Shown: positions 8,249 to 15,422 of the stretch, in pieces | How positions within the stretch are numbered: position 1 is the first letter of the stretch | Layout: each line of letters opens with the position of its first letter | Source of the DNA: Thermoproteota archaeon | GTDB lineage: Archaea > Thermoproteota > Korarchaeia > Korarchaeales > Korarchaeaceae | DNA: 24,976 nucleotides | Assembly: GCA_027491555.1 (NCBI GenBank) | Contig: JAOZGN010000011.1 | Span: 1 to 24,976 of the forward strand | Direction of reading: 5' to 3' | Translations under genes and position numbers: made by a program | The notes under the pieces: generated by a model | What the model was told of the DNA's origin: nothing | Database searches by the model: none | The model's input: the letters and a program-made list of their open reading frames with translations, nothing else

Positions 8249-8682
8249 TCCGAGATCACCACCCTAGAGACCCTCAAGTTCTTGCCGGACACCAGCTCGA
8301 AGTCTCGGCTCCCGCAGGAGGGGCACTTGAGAAGAGCCCTCGCGAGATCGGGCAGGAAGTGGAGGGGACTCTCTCTATCTCCGCTGGGCTCTTCTAAGAT
8401 TCCCAGCTCGTGGGACAGCATCTTGTGCGCCTCATCAAAATCCCAGGTGTGCCCACACGAGTTGCACCTGAACAGCGCCGGCTCCTCGCGGATGACGAGC
8501 CGGGCTCCCTCGAGCGGCGTCCCCCTGGAGAGTTCCTCAAAGGCCGTTCGAAAGATGTCGCGGTTGAGTTCCATGACCTCGCCGAAAGTCAGCTCCACCT
8601 CTCGGAAAGAACTCACTCCCTCCTTCCGCGCAAAGCTCAGCAGGGAGTTCACGACGGCCTCGGCGAGTGACCACTCGTGCAT
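8245..8682 (-). CDS. hypA: Hydrogenase nickel incorporation protein HypA
   Basis: HypA binds nickel at its N-terminus and delivers it to the hydrogenase large subunit. The 145-residue protein starts MHEWS, supplying the His2 and Glu3 nickel ligands. The zinc site is CNSC (Cys73, Cys76) plus CPSC (Cys120, Cys123), separated by a 43-residue insert. Long-insert HypA is the form known from Thermococcales, where it pairs with an Mrp-type HypB, in agreement with the overlapping neighbour. ATG at 8682 follows GGGAGGG, about 20 bases after the protease gene. Confidence 0.95.
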   Translation of the reverse strand: MHEWSLAEAVVNSLLSFARKEGVSSFREVELTFGEVMELNRDIFRTAFEELSRGTPLEGARLVIREEPALFRCNSCGHTWDFDEAHKMLSHELGILEEPSGDRESPLHFLPDLARALLKCPSCGSRDFELVSGKNLRVSRVVISE

Positions 8683-8702
8683 CTTCAGCCCTCCCTAGCT
8701 AG

Positions 8703-9305
8703 TCAAATTATATTTGGCAGGTCGCGCGGGCATACGGCGGTCAGCGCCCTCATGAGGTCCTGTTCCCGAACGTTTAGCTCCCCATAGCCTTCAGACACTA
8801 GGAGATCGTTTAACAAGTCCAGCAGCCTCAGGCAGCCCCTTAAGACGGCGTCGCTCAGGCCCACCCCCACGTCCACCTCTGCGGCCACGACCCCGGCGAC
8901 GTAGGATCTAGGCGGCAGGGCGCCGAGGGCCGACGCGGCGGCCAGGAGAATCTCGGGGGTGACTCCGTGACTGCCCACCTCCACGAGCATTCTCACGGCC
9001 TCCTCTGGACTCACCGCACCCGGGTTTACCACCAGTATCCTGGCCTCTCCCGGCTGGCCGTGGTCCTGGGAGAGGGCGTCGATGAGCACAAGGATCTCGG
9101 CGTCTTCCATGGGGTCTATGAGCGATAGCCCCCCAAGGCCCCCGTCGACGGCACGGACCCATTCGGGGAGGGGGAGGGTGGAGAGGGCCTCGGCGAAGCA
9201 GGAACCGAGGCCGTCGTCTCTGAGTAGCCTGTTGCCTATCCCTAGAATGAGAACCCCATCTCTCTCAGGAGATTCCTCAGCTCCCTCACGAGGGACTTCA
9301 GGCAA
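8703..9305 (-). CDS. hycI: [NiFe]-hydrogenase maturation protease, HycI/HybD family
   Basis: This endopeptidase removes the C-terminal tail of the hydrogenase large subunit after nickel insertion. Family features in the 200 residues are LGIGNRLLRDDGLG at 21-34, VDGGLGGLSLID at 53-64, LIDAL at 75-79 and GSHG at 111-114. The nickel-sensing ligands of HybD (Glu16, Asp62, His93) correspond to Asp31, Asp76 and His113. The start is TTG at 9305, the only normal start in frame before the first motif; it overlaps the upstream gene by 64 bp and is preceded by GGGAGG. Its probable substrate is the 18-residue tail of the HynL protein at 11437-13209. The C-terminal 30 residues beyond the usual domain are not recognised. 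Confidence 0.93.
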   Translation of the reverse strand: MPEVPREGAEESPERDGVLILGIGNRLLRDDGLGSCFAEALSTLPLPEWVRAVDGGLGGLSLIDPMEDAEILVLIDALSQDHGQPGEARILVVNPGAVSPEEAVRMLVEVGSHGVTPEILLAAASALGALPPRSYVAGVVAAEVDVGVGLSDAVLRGCLRLLDLLNDLLVSEGYGELNVREQDLMRALTAVCPRDLPNII

Positions 9306-10009
9306 GTCTCATCGGCCTCCCAGCCGCCTTCCACATCAGGATCGCCCTGGCTATCGGCGCTGATGGAACACTCGAGGACCCAGACCTCTGACCTATCGGT
9401 CAGGAGGGCCGCCGCGTAGGCGACCCCGTCAACATCAACCTCACCTGAAAGGATGGAACCCAGTCTCTCAGAAGCCTTCACGCGATCCTCGGGAATGGGT
9501 ATCGACCTCAGGTATCTGCTCACGCGCCCGGGCTCTGCGGCCTCAGGGCGCGCCTCTCTGAACCCCACCACCACGACCTCGTCGGGCCCGTACTCGGCCG
9601 CCTCCTGAACGGCCGCTAGTGGGTAGCTGCTGGCGTCGAACGTCTTTACTCCAAGGGGGAGTGGGCTCAGCTCCTCTCTGAGCCTGTCGGGCAGGGTCGG
9701 GTCCCTCCGTATGCCCGGCCAGACGAGTAGCAGGGCCACCTTCTTACCGCCCATCGAGATTCTCCTCCTCGGTCCTGAGCTGAACGCGCTCTTCAGCGCA
9801 TCACTAAGATCCTCGCCGCCTCCTAGGGCCCGAGTCACCTCGGCCCTCATCGCCTCCGTGTCCTCAGGCTGGGCGTCGCTGAGGTCGTAGATCAAGATCT
9901 TGTCAAGACCAAGGTTTTGTATGGTCTCTCTCCACACGGATCGCTTCAGCTCATTCACGCTCCTCGCAAGCGCGCCCAGGATCCGAGCGAACTCTTTGAG
10001 GTCTCCCAC
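9242..10009 (-). CDS. HycI-like fold protein lacking metal ligands; first gene of the hyp operon
   Basis: Not a known named gene. The 255 residues have a helical N-terminal part (1-80) and a middle part (88-205) that can be aligned by eye with the next gene, the maturation protease: LSPLPLG-VKTFDASSYPLAAV against LSTLPLPEWVRAVDGGLGGLSLI, and EPGRVSRYL against QPGEARIL. The protease's GIGN is replaced by PGIR, the Asp in LIDAL becomes Gly149 in VVVGF, and no equivalent of the GSHG histidine is visible, so it cannot bind nickel in the same way. It may be an inactive paralogue used as a chaperone or docking factor (inference). GTG at 10009 follows GAGGTGCG, and the promoter would lie in 10021-10060. 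Confidence 0.6.
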   Translation of the reverse strand: MGDLKEFARILGALARSVNELKRSVWRETIQNLGLDKILIYDLSDAQPEDTEAMRAEVTRALGGGEDLSDALKSAFSSGPRRRISMGGKKVALLLVWPGIRRDPTLPDRLREELSPLPLGVKTFDASSYPLAAVQEAAEYGPDEVVVVGFREARPEAAEPGRVSRYLRSIPIPEDRVKASERLGSILSGEVDVDGVAYAAALLTDRSEVWVLECSISADSQGDPDVEGGWEADETCLKSLVRELRNLLREMGFSF

Positions 10010-10024
10010 CAGGGTCGCACCTCG

Positions 10025-10056
10025 GTGTTACTATTTACCCGTTATAGTATTAACAC
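10025..10056. promoter_or_regulatory. Candidate operator: imperfect inverted repeat GTGTTAC / TTAACAC
   Basis: GTGTTACTAT at 10025-10034 faces ATAGTATTAACAC at 10044-10056. It overlaps the AT-rich region expected to serve as TATA box for the minus-strand hyp operon (start 10009), so binding would block it. A further TTACTATAGTTACT lies at 10063-10076. The GTGTTAC half-site recurs at 19200 and 19222 before the nickel transporter and hypF. It resembles the GTGTTAC-N13/14-GTAACAC consensus reported for some NikR proteins, but the spacing here is 18, so the regulator is uncertain. Confidence 0.4.
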
Positions 10057-10115
10057 AAATCTTTACTATAGTTACTGCCCGTGGGCCCGGCTCCGGCCAG
10101 GATAATAGCGCTCCG

Positions 10116-10129
10116 TTTTTATTATTTTA
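10116..10129 (+). promoter_or_regulatory. hynS: Probable TATA element of the hydrogenase structural operon
   Basis: TTTTTATTATTTTA lies about 45-58 bp before the ATG of hynS. Transcription about 26 bp downstream would leave a leader of about 25 nt carrying the AAGGTGATC ribosome-binding site at 10160-10168. Confidence 0.5.
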
Positions 10130-10173
10130 GATATGTCAATGATTTAACTTCTATACACTTAAGGTGATCCCAA

Positions 10174-11418
10174 ATGGCCGAGGGAGAGCAGATGCCGGAG
10201 AGGGCGCCCGTTACAGTCAGCAGGAGGGACTTCCTCAAGGTATCCGCCGCGGCGTCACTCCTCCTGGCCGATCTAAGCAAGCTGCAGAAGGCAGCGGCCC
10301 AGGCCCTGCAGTCCGGCTCGGTGAACCTGGTCTGGTTTGAGGCCCAAGACTGCGCCGGCAACACAATCTCGATGATAGAGGGGAACGCCCCCGACCTGAT
10401 ACAGGTCTTGGTGGGAGAGAACCCGGCCATAGGACCCGGGAAAGTAAGGGTGGTTTTCCACGAGACCATAATGCCGGAGTGGGGAGAGGCCGCCATCGAG
10501 TACCTCCACAAGGCAGAGAACGGTGAGCTAGACCCGTACGTGTTGGTGCTCGAGGGCTCCTTCCCAACAGAGGAAGCGGCCGCCAAGACGGGAGGCTGGT
10601 GGTTCGTCCTCGGTGAGGAGAATGGCAGGCCCATCACCGGAAACGAGTGGTTCAGGAGGCTGCTGAAGAGGGCCGTGGCGGTGGTCGCCATCGGGAACTG
10701 CGCATGCTACGGTGGGATCGTGGCCAGCAGGGTGCTGGAGGATGGGTACACGGCCGACGGCGAGAGCCCAACGGGCGCGTTTGGATTCTTCGACGATCCG
10801 GTGAGGGGAATAGCTGGCGCTATCAGGAGGTGGGAGGAAGCCAGGCCGTTCCTCAACTTCATAGAGGGCCGGGGAACCGTTCAGGTGTCCCCCACCTCGG
10901 ACTGCAGGCCCGCCGTTGCCATACCCGGCTGCCCGGCCAACGGTAACGCCATCCTCCGGACCCTGGGCCACCTGATCCTTGCCGTCGACGGTATCCTGCC
11001 CCTTCCCAAGCTGGACAGGTACTGGCGCCCAGAGTACATCTTCGGAAGAACCACCCACGAGCAGTGCCCGAGGGCTGGATTCTACGCGGCAGGAGACCAC
11101 AGGGAGGAGCCGGGAGAGAACAACTTCAAGTGCCTGTTTGACGTCGGCTGTAAGGGCCCCGTGAGCAACTGTCCGTGGAACCGGGTCGGGTGGATCGACG
11201 GCGTCGGCGGACCCACGAGGACCGGCGGAGTGTGCATAGGCTGCACCATGCCAGGATTCCCGGACGCCTTCGAGCCCTTCTACAAGCCGCTGCCCGCCCC
11301 CGAGATACCGCGCCTCACCACCCTCGCCGGGATAGCCGGCGCGGCCGCGGTACTCGGCGCCGCGGCGGGTTACCTCACGACCAAGCCGGCCAGGGAGGCG
11401 AAGGAGGGGGAGGAGTGA
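10174..11418 (+). CDS. hynS: [NiFe]-hydrogenase small subunit, group 1, Tat-exported and C-terminally anchored
   Basis: The small subunit carries the electron relay from the NiFe site. The 414 residues start with a Tat signal (SRRDFLK at 16-22, then a hydrophobic run) and end with a membrane helix at about 382-402, so the enzyme is exported and anchored. Distal-cluster ligands are His295, Cys298, Cys320 and Cys326; medial ones are Cys333, Cys354 and Cys357 (GVCIGC). Proximal ligands include Cys60, Cys176 and Cys253 (PGCPANGN), but the usual CxGC at 60-63 reads CAGN, with Asn63 (AAC) replacing the fourth cysteine; an extra Cys178 lies two residues after Cys176. It is probably H2-uptake group 1g-like because of its Isp1/Isp2 partners. 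ATG follows AAGGTGATC, and hynL starts 18 bases after its stop. Confidence 0.94.
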   Translation: MAEGEQMPERAPVTVSRRDFLKVSAAASLLLADLSKLQKAAAQALQSGSVNLVWFEAQDCAGNTISMIEGNAPDLIQVLVGENPAIGPGKVRVVFHETIMPEWGEAAIEYLHKAENGELDPYVLVLEGSFPTEEAAAKTGGWWFVLGEENGRPITGNEWFRRLLKRAVAVVAIGNCACYGGIVASRVLEDGYTADGESPTGAFGFFDDPVRGIAGAIRRWEEARPFLNFIEGRGTVQVSPTSDCRPAVAIPGCPANGNAILRTLGHLILAVDGILPLPKLDRYWRPEYIFGRTTHEQCPRAGFYAAGDHREEPGENNFKCLFDVGCKGPVSNCPWNRVGWIDGVGGPTRTGGVCIGCTMPGFPDAFEPFYKPLPAPEIPRLTTLAGIAGAAAVLGAAAGYLTTKPAREAKEGEE

Positions 11419-11436
11419 GACCGGAGGTGAGGTTGG

Positions 11437-13209
11437 ATGGGAGAGAAGACCATCTTCATCGATCCCATAACCAGGATTGAGGGGCACCTGGGCCTGAACG
11501 CGGTCGTCGACACGACCACGAGGACCGTAAAAGAGGCTTGGGCCTTTTCGGCGATGTTCAGGGGGTTCGAGATATTCCTTAGGGGGAGAGAGCCTCCCGA
11601 CGCGCCGCACCTGACCAGCAGGATATGCGGGGTGTGCGCGGCCAGCCACGCGAACGCATCCGTCAGGGCTTGCGACATGGCTCTTGGGGCTGTTCCAACT
11701 CCGTTCGGCGTGGTCATCAGGAACCTGGCCTGGGTGGTCACTGACCACGTCTACGACCACCCGACGCACCTCAACATCCTAGCTGGGCCGGACTACAGCG
11801 GCGTGGTAGTCTCCAAGCTCACCCCAAGCGTCTACGACGAGGCGAAGCAGACCAAGGCCGAGCACTCTGACATTCACGGGTTCTCGACGGTAGGTGACCT
11901 GATGGACGGGCTCAACCCCCTCGAGGGGAAGATATACATAACGGCCCTTAAGATGCAGAAGCTGGCCAGACAGGCTGGTGTCCTCCTGTACGGCACCCAT
12001 CCGCACCCCAGGACGCTGATACCTGGAGGAATAGGCGCGACTGTCACCCCTGACACCCTCATCCAATACTCCTACAGGCTAACCAAGCTCACGGCCTGGG
12101 TCAAGATGGTAGTCGCCGTGTGGGAGGACATAGCCAACTTCTACAACTCAATAGGCTACGAGAGGCAGGGCATGACCTACGAGAGACCCAACCTCATGTC
12201 AGTCGGCATCTTTGAGGATCCGGAGACCTACTCCTCCCTGGGTGAGAGCTACGAGGAGATCTATTCCAACATAGACGACGCCGGCAGGGCGAGGTTCATC
12301 AAGCCCGGCCTGATCCTCGACGGGGAGCTGGTCAGCGACAGACTCACGGACATGAACGTGAGCACCGTCGAGCTCGTCGACAGGGGATTCTACAAGGACT
12401 GGGACACCACCTTTGTCGACAAGGATCCAGCCGGCACCCCACTCGTCTGGGGGAACGGGGACCTCCTGAAGTACCACCCGTGGAACAAGACGACGATCCC
12501 GAACCCTGTGGCCCAAGACTGGGCCTCGAAGTACACGTGGACCGGAACGGTCAGGATCGTCTGGAAGGATGGCAAGGTCCACCCGATTGAAGTGGGGCCC
12601 ATTGCCAGGATGTGGGCTATGGCGCTCCACAGCGGCGGGAGCGTGAAGATCGAGCTGCCGCAGACCAACGGAGTGCTCGAGCTCCCGTCAGGCACATGGG
12701 ACGCCATGGAGTTCGAGTGGAAGATACCCTCCGTTGGGGCGTCCACCACTATAGAGAGGATGAGGGCCAGGGCCTACAACGTGGCGCTGGACGTGATGGC
12801 AGCCTGGCACTACCTGCTCGCCGCGCTTGATATGGTGAAGTCCGGCAACCTCGACACCTCGAGGCCGTGGAAGAAGCCGTCCTGGGCTGTCGGATTCGGC
12901 TTCGACGAGGCCCCGAGAGGGAGCGTGAGACACTGGATCGTCGTGAAGGACTACAAGATCAAGAACTACCAAGTCCACGCCCCAACCACCGCGAACCTGA
13001 GCCCGAAGGGCAGGTGGGGGCACACCGGTCCGTTCGAGCAGTCGGTCATCGGTACCGAGATCACGGAGGAGGTGCCCGAGGATCAGTGGACCGGACTTGA
13101 CATGGTCAGGGCCATAAGGAGCTTCGACCCGTGCATAGCCTGCTCCGTGCACATCTTCATCGGCAACAGGAAGATAGAGAGGCTCGTGAGCCCCCTTTGC
13201 ACCGCGTGA
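11437..13209 (+). CDS. hynL: [NiFe]-hydrogenase large (catalytic) subunit, group 1
   Basis: Catalytic subunit that splits H2 at the NiFe(CN)2CO site. The 590 residues contain DPITRIEGHLGL at 9-20, the L1 motif RICGVCAASH with Cys64, Cys67 and His71, and the L2 motif DPCIACSVH with Cys566, Cys569 and His572. Eighteen residues follow His572 (IFIGNRKIERLVSPLCTA), the tail normally removed by a HycI/HybD protease, so the subunit is matured by proteolysis. It has no signal peptide and would be exported with the Tat-bearing small subunit. ATG at 11437 is preceded by GGAGGTGAGG. Sequence group 1g is inferred mainly from the following isp genes and archaeal context. Confidence 0.96.
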   Translation: MGEKTIFIDPITRIEGHLGLNAVVDTTTRTVKEAWAFSAMFRGFEIFLRGREPPDAPHLTSRICGVCAASHANASVRACDMALGAVPTPFGVVIRNLAWVVTDHVYDHPTHLNILAGPDYSGVVVSKLTPSVYDEAKQTKAEHSDIHGFSTVGDLMDGLNPLEGKIYITALKMQKLARQAGVLLYGTHPHPRTLIPGGIGATVTPDTLIQYSYRLTKLTAWVKMVVAVWEDIANFYNSIGYERQGMTYERPNLMSVGIFEDPETYSSLGESYEEIYSNIDDAGRARFIKPGLILDGELVSDRLTDMNVSTVELVDRGFYKDWDTTFVDKDPAGTPLVWGNGDLLKYHPWNKTTIPNPVAQDWASKYTWTGTVRIVWKDGKVHPIEVGPIARMWAMALHSGGSVKIELPQTNGVLELPSGTWDAMEFEWKIPSVGASTTIERMRARAYNVALDVMAAWHYLLAALDMVKSGNLDTSRPWKKPSWAVGFGFDEAPRGSVRHWIVVKDYKIKNYQVHAPTTANLSPKGRWGHTGPFEQSVIGTEITEEVPEDQWTGLDMVRAIRSFDPCIACSVHIFIGNRKIERLVSPLCTA

Positions 13210-13221
13210 GGGGGTCTACAG

Positions 13222-14013
13222 ATGACGGTCTACGAGTTCGCCGTGTATGAGATGCTCCCCGCAGCGGTCCTGGGGTTCACGGCGGGCATGGTCTACAGGA
13301 TCGCCCGATACCTGTCTGTATACAAGAGGACGGTGAGGCCCAGGCGCAGGGCCAGGTCAATAGGTCACTCCCTGGTGCACCTGGTCAAGACCTTCGCCTA
13401 TCCTATCTACTTCTCCATAAAGGAAGAGAGGATCATGTTTGCGTCGGGGCTCCTGGGGCTTCACATACTGGGAGTCATCCCCCTCCTGTTCCTCTTCAGC
13501 CACCACGTGACTTGGTGGGCTTACTACTTCCCGCCATACGCCGCCCTCAAGAGGCTGGCCATTCCTCCCAGCGCAACCTCCGCCGCGCTGACCGTCACGG
13601 CCCCAGTAACGCCGGTGAGCGGGATGTCGGGCACATTCGTGAACACGATCTGGGGCCGCCTGACGGTCGTGCTGAACGGAGACGTGCTCGCCATCATAGC
13701 CATAGTGGCCACGGCCTTCAAGGTCGTGGAGAAGATACCCAAGAAGTTCGTGGGCAAGGTCAGCTACGTGCGCATCGGCGACTTCGTCGCGCTGCTGCTC
13801 CTTCTCTTCATCTTGGTCACCGGGTTCATGGCCACCCAGCACCTCCCGAGTGGTGAGATAGGCGTCTACAAGACAGTCCTGGGGCTTCACATAATGGGAG
13901 CGGAGGTGCTCCTGATCCTGCTGCCGTTCACCAAGTTCTTCCACTTCGTGTTCGGCTACTGGTACGGGAAGCTGCACGAGTGGTACGACCTCGTCTGGAC
14001 GAGGGGTGTCTGA
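13222..14013 (+). CDS. isp1: Hydrogenase-associated membrane cytochrome b, Isp1 (NarI/DsrM/HmeC-like)
   Basis: A heme b protein expected to accept electrons from the hydrogenase small subunit and pass them to a quinone pool or to Isp2. The 263 residues show about five membrane segments, near 8-30, 70-93, 150-172, 185-207 and 220-245. Paired histidines suitable for heme are visible in LLGLHILGVI and FSHH in the second segment and in LGLHIMGAEVLL and FFHFVFG in the last. The basic stretch KRTVRPRRRARS follows the first helix and should face the cytoplasm. It starts 12 bases after hynL with GAGGGGGT as ribosome-binding site. Isp1 of crenarchaeal hydrogenases and HmeC/DsrM are the closest families; individual heme ligands are inferred. 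Confidence 0.85.
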   Translation: MTVYEFAVYEMLPAAVLGFTAGMVYRIARYLSVYKRTVRPRRRARSIGHSLVHLVKTFAYPIYFSIKEERIMFASGLLGLHILGVIPLLFLFSHHVTWWAYYFPPYAALKRLAIPPSATSAALTVTAPVTPVSGMSGTFVNTIWGRLTVVLNGDVLAIIAIVATAFKVVEKIPKKFVGKVSYVRIGDFVALLLLLFILVTGFMATQHLPSGEIGVYKTVLGLHIMGAEVLLILLPFTKFFHFVFGYWYGKLHEWYDLVWTRGV

Positions 14014-14014
14014 G

Positions 14015-15346
14015 ATGGAGGCAGTGGTACCTGCAGTGAAGAAGGCCCTGAAGAGGGTCGATCCAGTCCAGCTGCACTTCCTAGAGAACTGCGTGGCCTG
14101 CGCAGCCTGCGAGTCCGTCTGTCCATACACGCCGATCAGCAAGCTGTACAGCCCGGTCAACAAGGCAGAAGAGCTGAGATTCATGTATAGGAAGGTCATG
14201 ACCGTGAGCGGGCGCCTCCTAGGTCCGCTGGTCCACGCAAAGATACCCAAGACGGAGGAGGAGCTTGAGTGGATCAGAGAGGTCGCTTACAGGTGCACCA
14301 ACTGCTGGCACTGCTACACGGTGTGCCCCTTCGGCATCAATAGCGGGAGCATGATCTCGGTCCTCAGGACCTTCGTCGACTCCATCGGGATGACCCCGAC
14401 GATCCTCAAGGCCTTCGAGCAGTTCGAGGCGTCCGGCCGGTTCATGGAGAACGAGGGCCTAGCGAGGGTCTGGCAGCAGATCCTTGACAAGGCCAGCGAG
14501 GCTGTGGGCGGCGACCTGCCGCTCGACAAGAAGGGCGCCCAAGTACTCTACATGCCGTGGCTCGCGGAGGCCATGTTCGTCCCGGACTCCGTGGTAAACA
14601 CGATCCGGATCCTGAGCAAGATTGGAGTCGACTGGACGATGCCGTCAAAGCCCCTGGCCATAAGACCGGCCGTGGGGTCGGTGACAGGTAACTTGGAACA
14701 GAAGAAGACCGTCCTATCGGCAATCGACTCTTACCTCAAGGAATTTGGGGCTAAGACCGTGCTCCTATCCGACGGAGGCTTCCCGTACACTGACCTCAGG
14801 TTCGAGCTGCCGGGCGTGGTCGGCAGGGTCCCAGAGTACAGGGTCCTGCACCTCGCGGAGTTTCTAGTCGAGCTGCTGAGGCAGGGGAAGGTGAAGTTCA
14901 AGTCGGGCAGCGACAAGGTCACATGGCATGATCCCTGCAAGCTGGCCCGCGCCAGTGGGGTCATACCAGAGCCCAGGATCCTCCTGAGAGAAGCCACGAC
15001 GGAGTTCAGGGAGCTCCCACACCACGGAGCAGAGTCCTACTGCTGCGGGGGAGGGAGCGGCATGGGGTGCATGACCAGGGAGCTGCACGAGGCCATGGGT
15101 CAGCTGACCGGCATGAAGTTCGAGCTCTCGGAGCGGGAGAGTAACTTCATCGCGAAGGCCGAAGAGGCCTACCTCAAGTCGATAGAGAGGAAGATGCGCG
15201 ACGTCAAACAGAGCGAGGCAGAGATCGTGGTCACGGCGTGCCCTGTGTGCGTGGAGACCATCCAGAGGGGGGCATCCCTCTACGGTCCAGAAGTCGAGGT
15301 GCTCCACCTCGCCACCTATTTGGTCGAGAGAATCGAGCCGGCGTGA
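14015..15346 (+). CDS. isp2: HdrD-like iron-sulfur protein, Isp2
   Basis: Cytoplasmic electron carrier of the hydrogenase complex, related to HdrD/DsrK and Isp2. The 443 residues begin with two [4Fe-4S] motifs, CVACAACESVC (Cys26, 29, 32, 36) and CTNCWHCYTVC (Cys94, 97, 100, 104). The C-terminal CCG domain is complete: DPC (Cys308), SYCCGGGSG (Cys343-344) and CPVC (Cys409, 412). The preceding first repeat (about 175-290) has none of the CCG cysteines, so only one noncubane-type cluster is possible. ATG at 14015 is chosen because GAGGGGTG precedes it by 6 bases; GTG at 14006 in the same frame would overlap isp1 by 8 bp. It probably exchanges electrons with Isp1; the partner on the cytoplasmic side is unknown. 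Confidence 0.87.
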   Translation: MEAVVPAVKKALKRVDPVQLHFLENCVACAACESVCPYTPISKLYSPVNKAEELRFMYRKVMTVSGRLLGPLVHAKIPKTEEELEWIREVAYRCTNCWHCYTVCPFGINSGSMISVLRTFVDSIGMTPTILKAFEQFEASGRFMENEGLARVWQQILDKASEAVGGDLPLDKKGAQVLYMPWLAEAMFVPDSVVNTIRILSKIGVDWTMPSKPLAIRPAVGSVTGNLEQKKTVLSAIDSYLKEFGAKTVLLSDGGFPYTDLRFELPGVVGRVPEYRVLHLAEFLVELLRQGKVKFKSGSDKVTWHDPCKLARASGVIPEPRILLREATTEFRELPHHGAESYCCGGGSGMGCMTRELHEAMGQLTGMKFELSERESNFIAKAEEAYLKSIERKMRDVKQSEAEIVVTACPVCVETIQRGASLYGPEVEVLHLATYLVERIEPA

Positions 15347-15375
15347 GTTCGCCGGCCCGGCCCCCTTCCTTTTTT
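15337..15375 (+). terminator. Hairpin and T-tract terminator after isp2
   Basis: A perfect 7-bp stem GCCGGCG / CGCCGGC (15337-15343 and 15350-15356) with a 6-nt loop spans the isp2 stop codon. It is followed by a pyrimidine-rich tract ending in six T (15370-15375). Archaeal termination mainly needs the T-run, so this should end most hydrogenase transcripts before hypD. Confidence 0.6.
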
Positions 15376-15422
15376 GTCTGATCGCGAGGACCTTCTTCCC
15401 AACCGGTACAGGGTGACAGCGG

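Noticed and set aside
10528..11769. Long minus-strand open frame (413 codons) across the hydrogenase genes
   Set aside because: It is antisense to hynS and hynL, which carry complete motif sets; the antisense product shows no recognisable domain and spans two genes.
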